Positions 21,471 to 34,900 of a stretch of DNA of 64,000 nt are shown one piece after another. The stretch is from NCBI GenBank assembly GCA_963580455.1, contig OY756961.1, positions 8,413,001 to 8,477,000 of the forward strand, given 5' to 3'. Source of the DNA: Euonymus europaeus (taxonomy: Eukaryota > Streptophyta > Magnoliopsida > Celastrales > Celastraceae). The notes under the pieces were generated by a model, which saw nothing but the letters and a program-made list of their open reading frames with translations, did not search any database and was not told the DNA's origin. A program made the translations under genes and the position numbers. Position 1 is the stretch's first letter. Each line of letters begins with the position of its first letter.

Positions 21471-24400
21471 ATCGTGATTTCATTGGAGGTAGAGTTTTAC
21501 TTTTCAGTTCTTGGGCTCGTGTTTTATTTGATACTGGTGCCACACATTCGTTTATTTCTACCTCGTTCGTTGAGGCATTGGGGTTAGAGATTTCTGATTT
21601 GGATAGGAGATTAGTAGTAGATTCTCCGTTGGGGTCAGGTACAGTGGTGAGGAGCATTTGTAGGGGTTGTATTTTTCGATTTGCTGACCACGAGTTCCGA
21701 GCAGATTTATATGTCATGGATTTCACTGACTATGATGTGATACTTGGATTGGACTGGTTGACTGACTATGATGCGGTGATAGATTGTACAGAGCGTAGGG
21801 TCACGCTGACATCACCATCTGGGCGAGTTAGTTTTTGTGGGTCGCGGGTTATTACATGTTCACACTTTCTTGACAACCCACGATATACTGACTGTCTAGT
21901 GGCGAGCTTGACTTCTACATGGGAGATTGAGGCTAGTACGGCTGTGCCAGTGGTAGAGGAGTATTTAGATGTATTTCCTGATGAGTTACCAGGATTATCA
22001 CCACAGCGAGAGATTGATTTTGTGATTGAGTTATATCCGGGTACAGACCCGATTTCTATTCCACCGTATAGGATGGCACCAGCAGAGTTGAGGGAGTTGG
22101 ATAGGCAGTTGCGGGAGTTGCAGGGTCTAGGATTTATCAGACCCAGTACTTCACCATGGGGTGCTCCAGTCCTTCGTGAAGAAGAAGGACGGATTGATGA
22201 GAATGTGTGTGGACTACAGGAAGTTGAATAGGGTGACTGTAAAGAATAAGTACCCGTTACCGAGGATAAATTATTTGTTTGATCAGTTGAGGGGTAGTCA
22301 CTATTACTCCAAGATTGATCTCAGGTCAGGTTATCACCAGTTGAGGATTCGGGAGGAGGACATATCGAAGACGGCATTTCGTACTCGATATGGTCATTAT
22401 GAGTTTTTGGTCATGCCGTTTGGGCTGACCAATGCCCCAGCAGCTTTTATGGATTTGATGCATAGAGTGTTCCGACAGTATCTTGACCAGTTTGTGATAG
22501 TCTTCATCGATGATATATTGGTGTATTCGGCCACAGAGGAGGAGCATATGAGGCATTTGGGGATTGTATTGCAGACACTCAGGGAGCATCAGCTGTATGT
22601 CAAGCTGAGTAAGTGCGAGTTTTGGGCTACTCAGGTGAGATTTTTGGGGCATGTGATATCCAGAGATGGAGTGGCGGTGGATCCTGCCAAGGTGGAGGCT
22701 GTGTTGGATTGGAGAACTGATCCGAGGACAGTGGGTGAGATTCGTAGTTTCCTGGGATTAGCAGGTTACTACAGGAGGTTTATAGAGGGATTTTCACGGA
22801 TTTCTGCACCGATGACTGAGTTGACGCGGAAGGGGGTTCCTTTCGTGTGGACTGATAGATGTGAGCAGGCTTTTCGAGAGTTGAAGACCCGACTCACACC
22901 ACCTCCAGTCCTGATCATTCCGGATAGTGGTATTGGTTTTCATGTATATTGTGATGCTTCAGGGATTGGATTGGGTTGTGTGCTCATGCAGCAGGAGAGG
23001 GTGGTGGAGTATGCTTCACGACTGTTGAAGCCACATGAGAGGAATTATCCTGTACATGATTTGGAGTTGGCTGCTATAGTATTCGCACTTAAGCAGTGGA
23101 GACATTACCTTTATGGGGAGCAGTTTGAGGTGTTTTCAGATCACAGGAGTTTACGAAACTTATTTACACAGAAGGATCTGAATCAGAGGCAGCGGAGATG
23201 GATGGAGTACCTTGGAGATTATGATTTCTCATTGCAGTATCATCCAGGCAAGGCCAATGTGGTGGCTGACGCCTTGAGTAGGAAGTTGGCAGTGGCACGA
23301 CTGTCACTGCGGAAGTTTGAGTTGGTGGACACCATTGGGCGGTACCGATTAGATGTCAGTGATAGGGGTGAGAGATGCTTTTTGAGGAGTTTGGTGAGTC
23401 GTCCAGCACTGGTACAGAAGGTGTTGGATGCACAGCTTGGCGATGCGACTTTTGATGATATTGAGGATATGGATGGTTGGATTCGAGGTGTTGATGGAGG
23501 AGTTCGTTTTAGAGGTCGATTAGTGGTTCCTGAAGATGTTGAGTTGAGAGATGAGATACTTAGAGAGGCACACTATTCTCAGTTCGCGATACATCCTGGT
23601 GCTACTAAGATGTATCGAGATTTACGGAGACAATATTGGTGGAGCGGGCTAAAGAGAGATGTGGCCCAGACTGTGATGAGATGCCTTACCTGTCAGCAGG
23701 TGAAGGCAGAGCATAGGAGACCTCCTGGATTGTTACAGCCGCTTCCATTGTCTGAGTGGAAGTGGGAGCATGTGTGTATGGATTTTGTGATGGGTTTACC
23801 GAGGACTGTGAGGAGACATGATGCTGTGTGGGTTGTTGTTGATAGATTGACGAAGACAGCTCACTTTTTACCGATTCAGCAGACTGACTCAGTGGAGGCA
23901 CTTACTAGACTTTACATTCGAGAGGTCGTACGGCTACATGGGGTACCCGTGTCTATTGTATCCGACAGGGATCCTCGTTTCACTTCTCGCTTTTGGAGCA
24001 GTTTTCAGGACACTCTGGGGACGATGTTGAGTTTTAGTACAGTGTTTCACCCACAGACTGACGGACAGCGTGAGAGGACTATACAGATTTTGGAGGACAT
24101 GCTTCGGTCATGTGTTATGGATTTCAGGGGTGATTGGGAGATGCATATTCCATTGGTAGAGTTTGTGTATAACAACTCTTACCAGAGTAATATTCAGATG
24201 GCACCATTTGAGGCACTTTATGGTAGACCATGTAGGTCACCACTTTGTTGGTCGGAGGTTGAGGATAGACCCTTGTTGGGACCATATTGGATTCAGCAGA
24301 CCACTGAGGCTGTGGCAGTTATCAGACAGCGACTTCTGACGGCTCAGTCACGTCAGAAGAGTTATGCAGATCGTAGGCGGAGACCTCTAGAGTTTCAGGT

Positions 24401-24821
24401 GGGTGATCACGTATTCCTCAAGGTTAGTCCGAAGCGAGGGATACAGCGTTTTGGTAGATCAGAGAAGTTAACCCCCAGGTTTATTGGGCCATTTGAGATC
24501 TTGGAGAGAGTAGGGAGTTTGGCTTATAGGTTGGCATTGCCACCACAGTTGTCCGGAGTTCATGGTGTATTTCATGTTTCTATGTTACGGAGGTATCATC
24601 GGGATCCCTCCCATATTATTGATTGGTCGACTCTGGAGATTGGAGAGGATGCTACCTATGAGGTACGTCCGGTTCAGATTTTGGATAGCCAGATACGGAG
24701 ATTACGTTCGAAGACCATACCCTTAGTTAAGGTGTTATGGCAGCATTATGGAGTTCAAGAGGCTACCTGGGAGGTAGAGTCAGATATGCGGGAGCGCTAT
24801 CCAGACTTGTTTACGACCTAG
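21470..24821 (+). pseudogene. Tekay pol: protease, RT, RNase H, integrase, chromodomain; one frameshift
   Basis: Protease: LFDTGATHSFIS near 21530. The frame then runs through LDWLTDYDAVIDC and the RT N-part (PPYRMAPAELRELDRQLREL) to about 22165. There the reading shifts to the frame that continues to the stop at 24819-24821. In that 886-residue frame the domains in order are: RT with FIDD at residues 115-118 and MPFGLTNAP; RNase H with CDASG (Asp 265); integrase zinc-binding H..H..C508..C511; integrase core with Asp 541, Asp 602 and Glu 638 (GQRERT in place of the usual GQSERT); the GPFEIL module; and a chromodomain-like tail ([20 protein letters not shown], then VKVLW..EATWE..M..RYPDLF). 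All catalytic residues are present, so only the frameshift and the gag damage disable it in cis. Confidence 0.93.
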
Positions 24822-24905
24822 GTATTTTTCGTATTTATACTAATTACTTACCTTTGAGTACTTAATAATTACCCTTTATATAATTTCGAGGACGAAATTG
24901 TTTTC

Positions 24906-24919
24906 TAAGGGGGGGAGGA
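24906..24919 (+). other. Polypurine tract
   Basis: AAGGGGGGGAGGA directly before the 3' LTR. It primes plus-strand synthesis in LTR retrotransposons. Confidence 0.9.
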
Positions 24920-27030
24920 TGTAATATCCCGAATCCAAAATTTTAAAAAAATATAATAATTTTTCAAATTTAATATTTTTAATAAATACTACATATTTTT
25001 AGAAAAATATTGACTCAAGAATCAGCTAAATCGGAGTTGAATTGGATTTGTTATGGATTATGGAAGTTTAAGTGTTATTTGGGAATAAGGGGCAAAACGG
25101 TAATTTTTACGAAAAATCTGGGATAACCCAGATTTTTCTGGTTTTTCCGGCAGAGTTGGCCGAAGGAGAGAGAGAGAGGGGGGAGGAGAGAGAGAGAGAA
25201 GAAGTTGTTCATTTGTGGTTTGATCGGAGCAAATAAGGTGTCAAATCGAAGCTCGTGGAGAGAGGAGCAAAACCCAAGTGGAATCACCGTCATCGGACCA
25301 CCGTAGACGGCGGAATCGTCCGGAGAAGTTTCGATTTTTCAAAATTTCAAAGCTCGATCCCGGTCGATTCAGTAGGAATTTTGGAACGAGACAGGTACCA
25401 TTAGATTTCTGTTGTTGTAGGCTTCATTTTGATGTAGGAGTGATCGGAAAATTCGCCGAAAAAATGGATTCTGGCGACGGTCCGGCCGAGTTGACTCAGC
25501 TCCGGCGAGTTGACTCGGGTTTGACTCGTTTGACCCGAGTTGACAGGGTTTGACCCGAGTTGACTTTAACCGGGTTTGACTTTTTACCCGAGTTGACCGA
25601 GTTGGACCCGAGTTGACTTTGACTCGGTCTGACTTTTAACCGTTGACTTTGAGGTTGACTTTTCCGTATTTTGACTGTCATATATACGTATCCGTATTTT
25701 GATGCAGGAGGTTGATTTGGAGATTCCAGACGTACTACGGATTAGCTTAGTCGACATTCCAGGTAGGGATTCTGCCCTGTTTTTATCTGGGGTTTCGGGA
25801 GTTCCGTATTTGACGGACTCCTATTTGTCTCGGTGTGAAATTCCCAGAGGTTGAGAATTTCTCTGTTTATACTCTTATCTGATTTATTTCCGCAATTGCA
25901 ACTGTATTATTATTATTTGATATTATGGATTGTTTGTGCGACTGGTTGCATCCTCATGCGCCACGTCTTCCGTGGGGCCCATACTCAATGGTGGGGCCCA
26001 CATCTTGGTTGTGTAGTTTTTGGTGAGAGTCCAGATAGGACTATACTCTGGATGGTTTTCTGTGATGATGCTACGAGATTATTGATGGATGATTTGTAGT
26101 GTGTGGGACCCACATCGGGAGACCCAACCTACTGGATGATTTGTTAATGGATTTGATTGGGTACGTACCTGGAGACCGGATTGAGGTGAGGTACATCCTA
26201 GGGGACGATCTTCGATGTAGGCGATGCTATCGAGTACCTGATGTAGGCTCGATCCTCATCCAATCTGGGGAGTACCTGGACTGGGAGACACCTTGCGGAG
26301 ATCAGGGTGGGTCCAGGGGAGGATTTTCTGTTGTTATGTGGATATGAGTTGATACGGATTTGAGTTGATATGGATTTGAGTTGGATTATGATTGAGTACT
26401 GATTTGATAGTTGTACTTGAGGATGGTAGTGGTGGAGCCTACTCGGTGTCTACCCTACGGATTGATTGATTGTTGATATTTATGACGGGTTCCGAATTTC
26501 TGTACTCTATTATGGTGTCATTGTATGGTTTCCTTTATATACTTATATACCTTTCGGATATTCGTACTTTATCTATGTTTATTGGAGTTCGGTGATACTG
26601 GAGTGTATCACTATTTGAGTTTCCTGTTCATTTCATATACATCTTGAGTTCTACTTTCTCTTTATTTTGATGATCGATATTTCTCCATATCCCTACTGAG
26701 CTTTGTAGCTCATCCCTTTCATTCACATGTTTTCAGGTGAGATAGCCGGAGTGGATGATCAGCGCAGGGATGCGTGAGACGTGATGTAGCTGGTGTGGGG
26801 ATGATTTGTCTGTCTGTAGTATCTGTTTTTCGTATTTATGATGTTTTGGATTTTCCGCTGTAGACTCTGGTTTGTATTATGACATTTATATATACATGTG
26901 ACACTATTTATGTAGTGTTTGGGTAGATATTTGGTTTAATCCGGTTCGGGGGACGGAGGAGTTCCCTGCCGGTCACGTCTCTAGGTTTCATGGGTGCTCA
27001 TCCGCATCTATCTGGGAGAGGGGCGTGACA
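24920..27030 (+). repeat. 3' LTR of the Tekay element
   Basis: 2111 bp, co-linear with 18299-20412, ending GGCGTGACA and followed by the AAAGA target duplication. Confidence 0.95.
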
Positions 27031-28970
27031 AAAGATATCAAAAATAATATCCACTGCCAATCAGCAATTAGCCAACAGTTAATACAAACAAAGTTGGACA
27101 TTTTCAGCATGGTTGCAGATACATTCTACTAATTTTAGATAATTAAGAAGCATATCACATATACATTACCATTTTAGAACAAACAGTCGTATCAGAACTA
27201 TAATCGAATGGGTATCACACACATATTTGATAGTCAAAACATTAAAAATCTAGAGTATTGTTATATCAACAGAGACACACGCAAGGTATCAAATGTTTTT
27301 AGAATGAGTATCACAAATAATTGTCATTATAGGTGCAGAAAAGGACCACTAGTATCTAAAATAAATGGGTAGCAAAATACTATCTTACACGATTCATAGA
27401 AACTTACCATTTTCGCTTTCATATGTACTGTAGATATCGCAACTGTCCAAATATGGGTATCAACGGTGATATATATTGATCAACGGAGAGGTCGTGTCGT
27501 ATAACTCAAAGATCATGTCGTTTGAAGTTTTTGACATCTGTAGGCGAAGGGCCGAAAAAAGCTTCAGGAGGTGTGGCGGTGGAGATGATTCTAGTTGTGA
27601 TGGTGGAAATATTTATCAGGGTATGGTGATCGAAGACGATAATGTTGGGTATCATGCTAGCTTGGAGTATCATATTGGGTATCACGGTGTCATAAGATTT
27701 TTGAAATTTCTAACACAGGGGCAGCTTAGTAAATTCGACTAATGGATGACTAAAAATGAGGCAAAATTTTGGCGTCATACCTATCTGCCCAAAAGATACA
27801 AAATACGTACCGGTTTACGAATTCTTCTTTGTAATTTTGAAAAAGTACATTGACAGTTTAGTCTTTTTGAGGCAAAATGCTACAAAAACCAGTATCCTGA
27901 AAATGTACAAAAAAATGCTGCACAAAATGCTACTTGAAATGAGCGCATTTGATTTTGCAAATAATTTTCAACAACATATAGCATTTTGGGTAGCATTTAT
28001 GGTATTTAAAATGTTAATCCAAATAGGACGCACATGTACTCAGTTTTAGAAATGAAATATCGAATGAAAGGATTTTTTCACTTGTGTTCTCTTTGTATTT
28101 TCTCTGAAAATCCCTCTTTCACCGTAGCTAAGGTTAAGATTTGAAAGAGGTTCTAACACATCTACTCTAGGAAATAGTGTGCGGTCGTAAAGAACATGCC
28201 AACGCTAGGTTCGAATATCGAAACTTTTAATTTTAATTTTTTATTATCAATTTAAAAAAAAAATTGATTCAAAGACGTTTTTTTCAATTATTGATTTTTG
28301 ATACTAATGCCACGTAATATCACCCTCTTCTTTTATTTGTTTAAATTCAAAGCCATGTCATAAATTAATTAATACATCAACTATTTTTAGCATTAGGGGC
28401 TAACGGAGCCCAATATACAAATTAGAGTGCCCTGTTTAGCCCAAAATAAAATAAAGGGGCTTGATTGAACTTTTTTAAAAAGTATAGGGGCATATTCGTT
28501 ACTTATTCCCCATGAATATATCATATCATTAAGCACATTTATCTAATGCACTACTTTATAAAGAATTAACAATGATTCTCATTACTTGCATTATGTTTAA
28601 TATTTGATTCGTACAAATCACATCACATGTTCATCAAAAAAAAAAAAATCACCACAAAGAGACATTCCTGCCTCACAACTTAATTTATCCATGGGAAAGA
28701 AGGGTCCTCGCCTCACTTGTGTCTGTGCGCCACCCCACTGCCTGCTCACTTCATTCCTATCATGTCTCCGCATGATTCTTTCTGCTCCATCATCCCTGCT
28801 TTATTTCCCTTGCGTCCTCCAGCCAGCCCCACAGGTTGAAGGCACACTGATATTACAGTGCCACACCAACAATACACATGTAACCAATAACATGTGGTAT
28901 GTCATTCTATGATTTCTATCATTTAACACAAATAAAACTCTTAGCATCGACCAGGTGACCCTAACCGTGG
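27031..28970. other. Intergenic stretch: GTATCA motif array, then VPS52 3' flank
   Basis: 27031-27700 continues the host sequence of the Tekay insertion and carries eight GTATCA motifs. A plus-strand frame at 27476-27742 has no recognisable domain and I do not call it. 27760-28050 has recurrent CAAAATGCTAC-type words. 28100-28970 is the 3' flank or 3' UTR of VPS52; TTTATT at about 28799 could be its poly(A) signal on the minus strand. Nothing else supported. Confidence 0.5.
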
Positions 28971-31900
28971 TCAAAAAGTCCTCGAGTATTTCTTGATCTC
29001 ATACATGATCGAAGATATGGAAACAAGATCTTTGTTTAGTGCAGACCCGCCAACAATCCTCTTTATGCAATCTGAAAGTCTGGTATAGTAAAGCAATAGT
29101 TGGGTCAATGCAGCCTTTAAAATCTCCATGCCACACAAGAAGTTGCTGAAAGATGTAATGACATCTTTGTGCATCAGCTCTATTGCAGCTTTCCATCTGC
29201 TTGCAAAATCTTTTACCAGTGGCTCCACTTCCGAAATAGTTATGGGCTTCTCAGAACTAGAACTTAGGTCCTCCGCTGTCATAATTGCAATATAATAAGC
29301 CTATCTCCTCAAATAGTAACAGATTCCAACTGGTGCTTAGTATAATACTTACATGCTCGGTTCTTCACAAACTTGATTAGATCACCAAAATGTTCCAGTA
29401 GCAGCTCCTCCTGCACGATACAAAGAAAAAATTGAAGACGAAATACAGACCACAAGCAAAAAAAATTAAGGGAAGAGGCAGACACGGACAATAATTGAAA
29501 CTAGCCGAGCTCTGTAACCAAAAGCTGCCCTTGACCTTGAGTAAACACCTTAAAACCTTAGGATAACGTGACGGATCCTTGTCTGACAAGTTCGCTTAAA
29601 AACCTAATAGTGATTATGCTACTGGTCAAGTACGATGTCAGCTAGAGGCCCTTTCAAAATCTAAGCACAAAACCTAATGGTCAATTATTGCTGCTTCATA
29701 TTTGCACGCTTATCCATTATCAAACAATTATTGGGTGGAGCTACTTACCACAAATAATGTTGTGTTACTCTTCAGCAGGTCCTCAAAGTGCAGTTGAATT
29801 TTCCCGCCTTCAGGACTAGCCTCCTGAAATCAGCGAGACAAGAATGATCAAAAGCCTAAGCATGTGATATTCTTAAGAATCCAAACATTAGCATGCACAA
29901 TTCAATCAAAAGGCACCATCAACTACATAATTAACTTTTCCAAGGCAAAACTAGATAGCCATGGTGATGCAGTGAGCCCACCCATGACCAGGTCCTCCTG
30001 ATCGTGGCGTGGCAGCCCACTGACATCAGGACTGCAGCCCGTACACCCCAACCAATAATCTCAAAGGATTCCTCCCAAGCGGGTTGTTGATGTGAGGATT
30101 CGAACCCCTCACATCCTTTGAAGGGGGCAGCTTAGTTGGTTGATGGGTTGCCCCCGTCAAAGGATGTGAGGGGTTCGAATCCTCATATCAACAACCCGCC
30201 TGGGAGGAATCCTTTGAGATTATGGGTTGGGGTGTACGGGCTGCAGCCCTGATGTCAGTGGGCTATGCCCTTAGGCCCATGGATGGTTGCGCCCATGGGT
30301 GGGCTCAGGGTTGACAGCCACGCCACAACAGGGAGGACCTGGTCATGGGTGGGCTCACTGCATCACATGGCCAGGTCACTTGAGATTTAGTTTATTTAGA
30401 AAGAAAACCAAAACATGATCCTTACCTTAAGTACAGATATTGTCATATCATAATTGTTTATGAGAAACACGATCTGATGTTTTGGTTTTGCGAACACTTT
30501 TGCAAGCTTGATAAGCAAATCATCAATGGCCATTCTCAGCCGTTCCATATTCAATTCAAGCTGCAATTTGAATATTGAGTAATGAATCCCTAAAAATAAT
30601 GAAATAGCAACTGCAAGTTTTCACTTCCAAAAAGTAACTAACCTGGCCATCCCCATATTCAACATTAAGATGAATAAGAGAAGCCGTAAATTCAGCATAG
30701 CGTCTCATAGCATAGTGAGGATGAACATCATCTTCCCATAGAGTCCTGACATTTGCATTACGAAGGCTGCTGAGGTGCAAGTCAAATACCATCTTGAAGC
30801 GAGGCCAAAGTGAAATATTGACCTGCTCAGATTTATTCAGCGTTAGTCTTACTACAATGGAAACTTCCATTGAACTGCAATAAAATAAGTCAACACTACA
30901 ACTTATGACGTAAAAGCCAACAAATCAAATGGCCTATCTCCACACCATCCAGCTGTAATATGATAATATCAAGGATATATCGACCATGTTCTCTTTTATT
31001 GTATGAACAACCAGCCAGTTAAGTCTCCCTTTGTAATGCATGCATGTTTCTTGCATAAGCATAGAATGCTTGATCTAAAGTCTCAAATAAATCTCAAGGA
31101 CTATTCAGCCATGGTCACTCTACAGGCAACTAAAAGAAGTTGCTGAAATAATTGGGCAATATAGCAAAATTCACGAACTCTAAAAGTGGCTCCATGCACT
31201 ACATTTGATCTAACATTATAAATGATATCCAAAAACAGACCTTATCTAGATATGCATCCAAGCAAGGAATTCTCCTCCGAGACATGGTGAGCTGGAAAAT
31301 GAAATTAAAGTGTCAGCAACCCACAAACTATTTGCAAGGAACCAATTTGACATTAAGATCATAAACCTAGCAAGAACCACGCCATGCATAAAGTGCAAAA
31401 TCAACTCAACCATCATTTCTCTTTGGGACTTGTATCAGGGCATGTTTCAAGTCTCTTCTCATGCTATAATAATTTTAAACACAACGTATAAATAAAAAGT
31501 GAACTGTCATTTGTTGCAAAGACTGTCAGAGAGGGTTTTATTTTGGGTTTTGGTTTTAAGAATTCAAAATGGGTGAGAATAAGATAATTAATTATTTAAT
31601 TCAAGTGCAAAAAGATAATGCAGCACCTCATACAAAAGGAGCCAATAGAGTACCTGCATTATCCTTCAAGAGCTTAAATGGGCAGAGCTAATAGAAAAGC
31701 CCAATTGCTCTGACAGATAAATTGATTTGAGCAAAGACTACAATCCACGAATGTTTAAATTCCATGAGGTATTTAATATTTTAATCAGGTGATTAGGCTA
31801 TTACTTCCATGTCTATGTCACTTGTCATTTGCTAGTGTTCTAGTTTCCGGACCGCTTAATCATCACCATTACATAATCAAAGCATCCAACCCATCGTTAT

Positions 31901-34900
31901 GTTGGGGCCAACAAGACTCTGTCTGGTTAATCTTAATCCTATCTCAAATTCCTATGTCAGAAAGACCCTTACATTAGATGGGCTTAATAAATAGTGGCAC
32001 ACACCATCTTGAATGCACAAACAGTCTATTTCAGAGTCAAAATCCTAATTTTTAACAGTAGGCACTGCAACCATAATGATCGTAGAGTTGGCACCAAGTT
32101 TAATCTTCACCCAAAATCCACAAAAAAATCTGCATTACTTTTCTAGGAACTACACCAATGTTTACGGAATCTCGTAGTTTGCAGGAAATAGATGCATAAC
32201 AGGCAATAGAGGCCTAGCAGTTTTATGTATGAGATTCAAACCAACATGGTATAATGAGTGATTGAAGATTGAACCATAAGCCAACAATAGGCACATTCAA
32301 GTAATTATGCAAGCTAAGGAAATCACCTGGTGCTGGTGTATAATGCGAATCATAAGCATTAGGCCAATAGCATCATAACAATTTGGAAGCATCGAGTTGA
32401 AGTGTCCATCAATAACAGCACATGGACCTGAAGATATCATCACGACAACAAATGAAAATCCGTAACATTTAGTACAATACTACAATATTAAGCCAACAAA
32501 AGATACAGCAATGATCTTCAAAGTTTTTAAAAATGAAATCGATTTCTGCCACATGTAGATAAGAAAATTCTCATCTCATCAGCACGTACAGAGATTGAGG
32601 CTTTAAGATCATACGCAATACCAAGCATGTGGCATTGCTGCTTAGTCCAATATAGTATCTAAATCCCATTAGTGCACCTTGATGCACAAGTAGAAAATAT
32701 GAATTTTAAGGAGAGAATCATTTATCACAATTACCAGCAAAAATCTCATAAAATATGGATTCTTCCCCAAAGAAATCATCACAGAAAAGGTATCTGCAAA
32801 ATAAAAAGAAGGCAGTCAACACAAAACATAGTCTTCTCTAAGATCCAGAAAGAAATTTAAAAATAAATATAATGAGAAAGGCAGCTCTAATACTCAGAAG
32901 TAGCAGTATCCATAAGCAGCTTGTGCAAGCTCCTGAAAAGAACCTCATATGGATACTTTTGGGAGCTGGCTTCAGCGATATGTGGAATCAAGGCAGGTTG
33001 ATCAATTTCCTAAACCAGTAGATTTCCATATGAAAACAAGAAAGCAATAAAACACATAAGAACCCAATGTAGGTAAAAATATAGACAACATTTTTCCAAT
33101 TGATGTAAATGAAAAGCCCTACACGTCTATATGTTATAGGTTAAAAAAATTGACAAGATGTACCAATCAAAACAAGCAACTGTGATAATCATGATAAGTT
33201 TAAAATAATACTTCTGAGAAAGCCATGTATTCAACTTATCATAGCCATGACTACAACCATTAAAAGCAAATAGAGAAGGCTGGAGAATGCAGTCTCATGT
33301 AAACGACTCCCGTGCAAGAGGCTCCCATAGTGAGCGGGTTCCACCACTTACAACTCTACCACTAAGCCACATGCTCACTTATAACCATGTATACACAAAA
33401 GTTCACCAGTACCTCAACCATGCATATCATATATAAAGCACAAGAGGATAACACCGACTATCTTAAAGCACCAGATTTTTGTATAACTACCAGGTACCGA
33501 AACAATCCAGTAAGAAGATGAGATAACATATTGACATCCATTTTAGCCGACTAAGGTTACACCAACTATAAGGTTCCTAGGGACCAATTGAAAACTCGGA
33601 GATGTAGGGTATGAATTCCCCATATGCAACTTAGATTTAACTGATATTGGTGGTTTGTAGGTGATTACCAATATCCAGGATTCACTTTACATGGGTGGGC
33701 CCTACCCTGGAGGAATTCCGTGTTCTAAGAAAAAACATGCATTTAAATCTACATAAGTCATGCATAACATACTAGAATGATTTATTTAATTTTGCAGTGA
33801 CAAAAGGGTAAGAGATGCTTTATGAATCTTACATATTACGAATTTACAGTAATACAAATTTATGCAATTATGCAACATGTATAATATGAGATATTGACTT
33901 CTGAATAGAAAGTTTTAAGTGGCTACAGAAGCAAACAAATACATAAACAATTCCATATGGTATATGGTAAAAGCAAGCTCGTGAGCACCTTTAATATGTC
34001 AATCCTCTCCCCAAGAGCATAGACAGCAGATCGATTCTTCAATGGTTCTCGTCTGCTTGAAAAAAGACTAGTACTTCTGGCCTCCACGCCAATTAAATCA
34101 CTAGATGACGCTATGTCTAATTGTATTTTCTCCACTGCTCGAATATAAGCAAGGAAATGCACGCTTAGAACCTGTCAAACAAAGAGCATATCCTCAATAC
34201 TTCTTAATGGCCTTGACATGGTACTTCCAGTGCTTAAAACAAAACTCTTTAGACCATACTAATCTAAATTTTCTGTCAAAATGACATAAATTGATACATA
34301 TACGTGAAGCAATTGGAATGTGCCAGATGCAAAACATTGAGAGAATAACCTAGGAAAATCCCAAAAAAAAGATATATATATATATATATATATATTCATC
34401 ATTTTGGTCTGTCAGATCACGCACTACAGCATATACAAACTGTATCATAGTACTTCCACAAGTATCTGCATATCAAGCTGCAAGCTATTTGTGAGCAGCA
34501 AAATTTGCGCAAAACATTAGGAAAAGTAAAGAACCAAGGATGAATAAAAGATGCATGTTCATCATTTGGCCAAAGCGACATCATGCATTTTAGGATATCA
34601 AATTGTATTGCAGTACTTGCATATGTATTGGCATATCAAGCTGCAAGCTTTAGTGCAACCTTAAAATGTAAGTTTAAACATGCCAATAGCCGTCAGACCT
34701 GCAACATCTTCTACATCATCCAGTTCTTGAGATAAAAATCCAAGACCATAGATAATGATTATAGGCAGTCTGGCACTAAAGACAAAAAATTCAAGACAAC
34801 AAATTCAAGGAACTCAGCTTTCTAGGCAGTCTGGCACTAAAGAATCTATAAAATGATGCATCAATAATTCAATACTAAAGAAACTGGGAGGCCTTAGGTT

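Larger units (their letters stand above)
18299..27030 (+). mobile_element. Full-length Ty3/gypsy Tekay (Del) chromovirus
   Basis: Complete structure: 5' LTR (18299-20412), primer-binding site, gag and pol, polypurine tract, 3' LTR (24920-27030), and a 5-bp target duplication AAAGA on both sides (18294-18298 and 27031-27035). LTRs begin TGTAATATCCCGAA and end GGCGTGACA. The C-terminal chromodomain-like tail and long LTRs fit the Tekay/Del clade. The two LTRs differ by eye only at scattered bases and a few short indels, so the insertion is fairly young. It is not autonomous, because gag is riddled with stops and pol has a frameshift. Confidence 0.95.

Noticed and set aside
22326..22652. 108-residue frame on the minus strand inside pol
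   Set aside because: Antisense shadow of the Tekay RT coding sequence.
27476..27742. 88-residue plus-strand frame with repeated GYH
   Set aside because: The repeated residues come from the GTATCA motif array; no recognised domain or gene structure.
28604..28912. 102-residue plus-strand frame downstream of VPS52
   Set aside because: Cys/Pro/Leu-rich, low-complexity start, no homology pattern; lies in the VPS52 3' flank.
30129..30182. tRNA gene suggested by A-box and B-box words
   Set aside because: No cloverleaf or acceptor stem pairing; part of an inverted SINE-like repeat.
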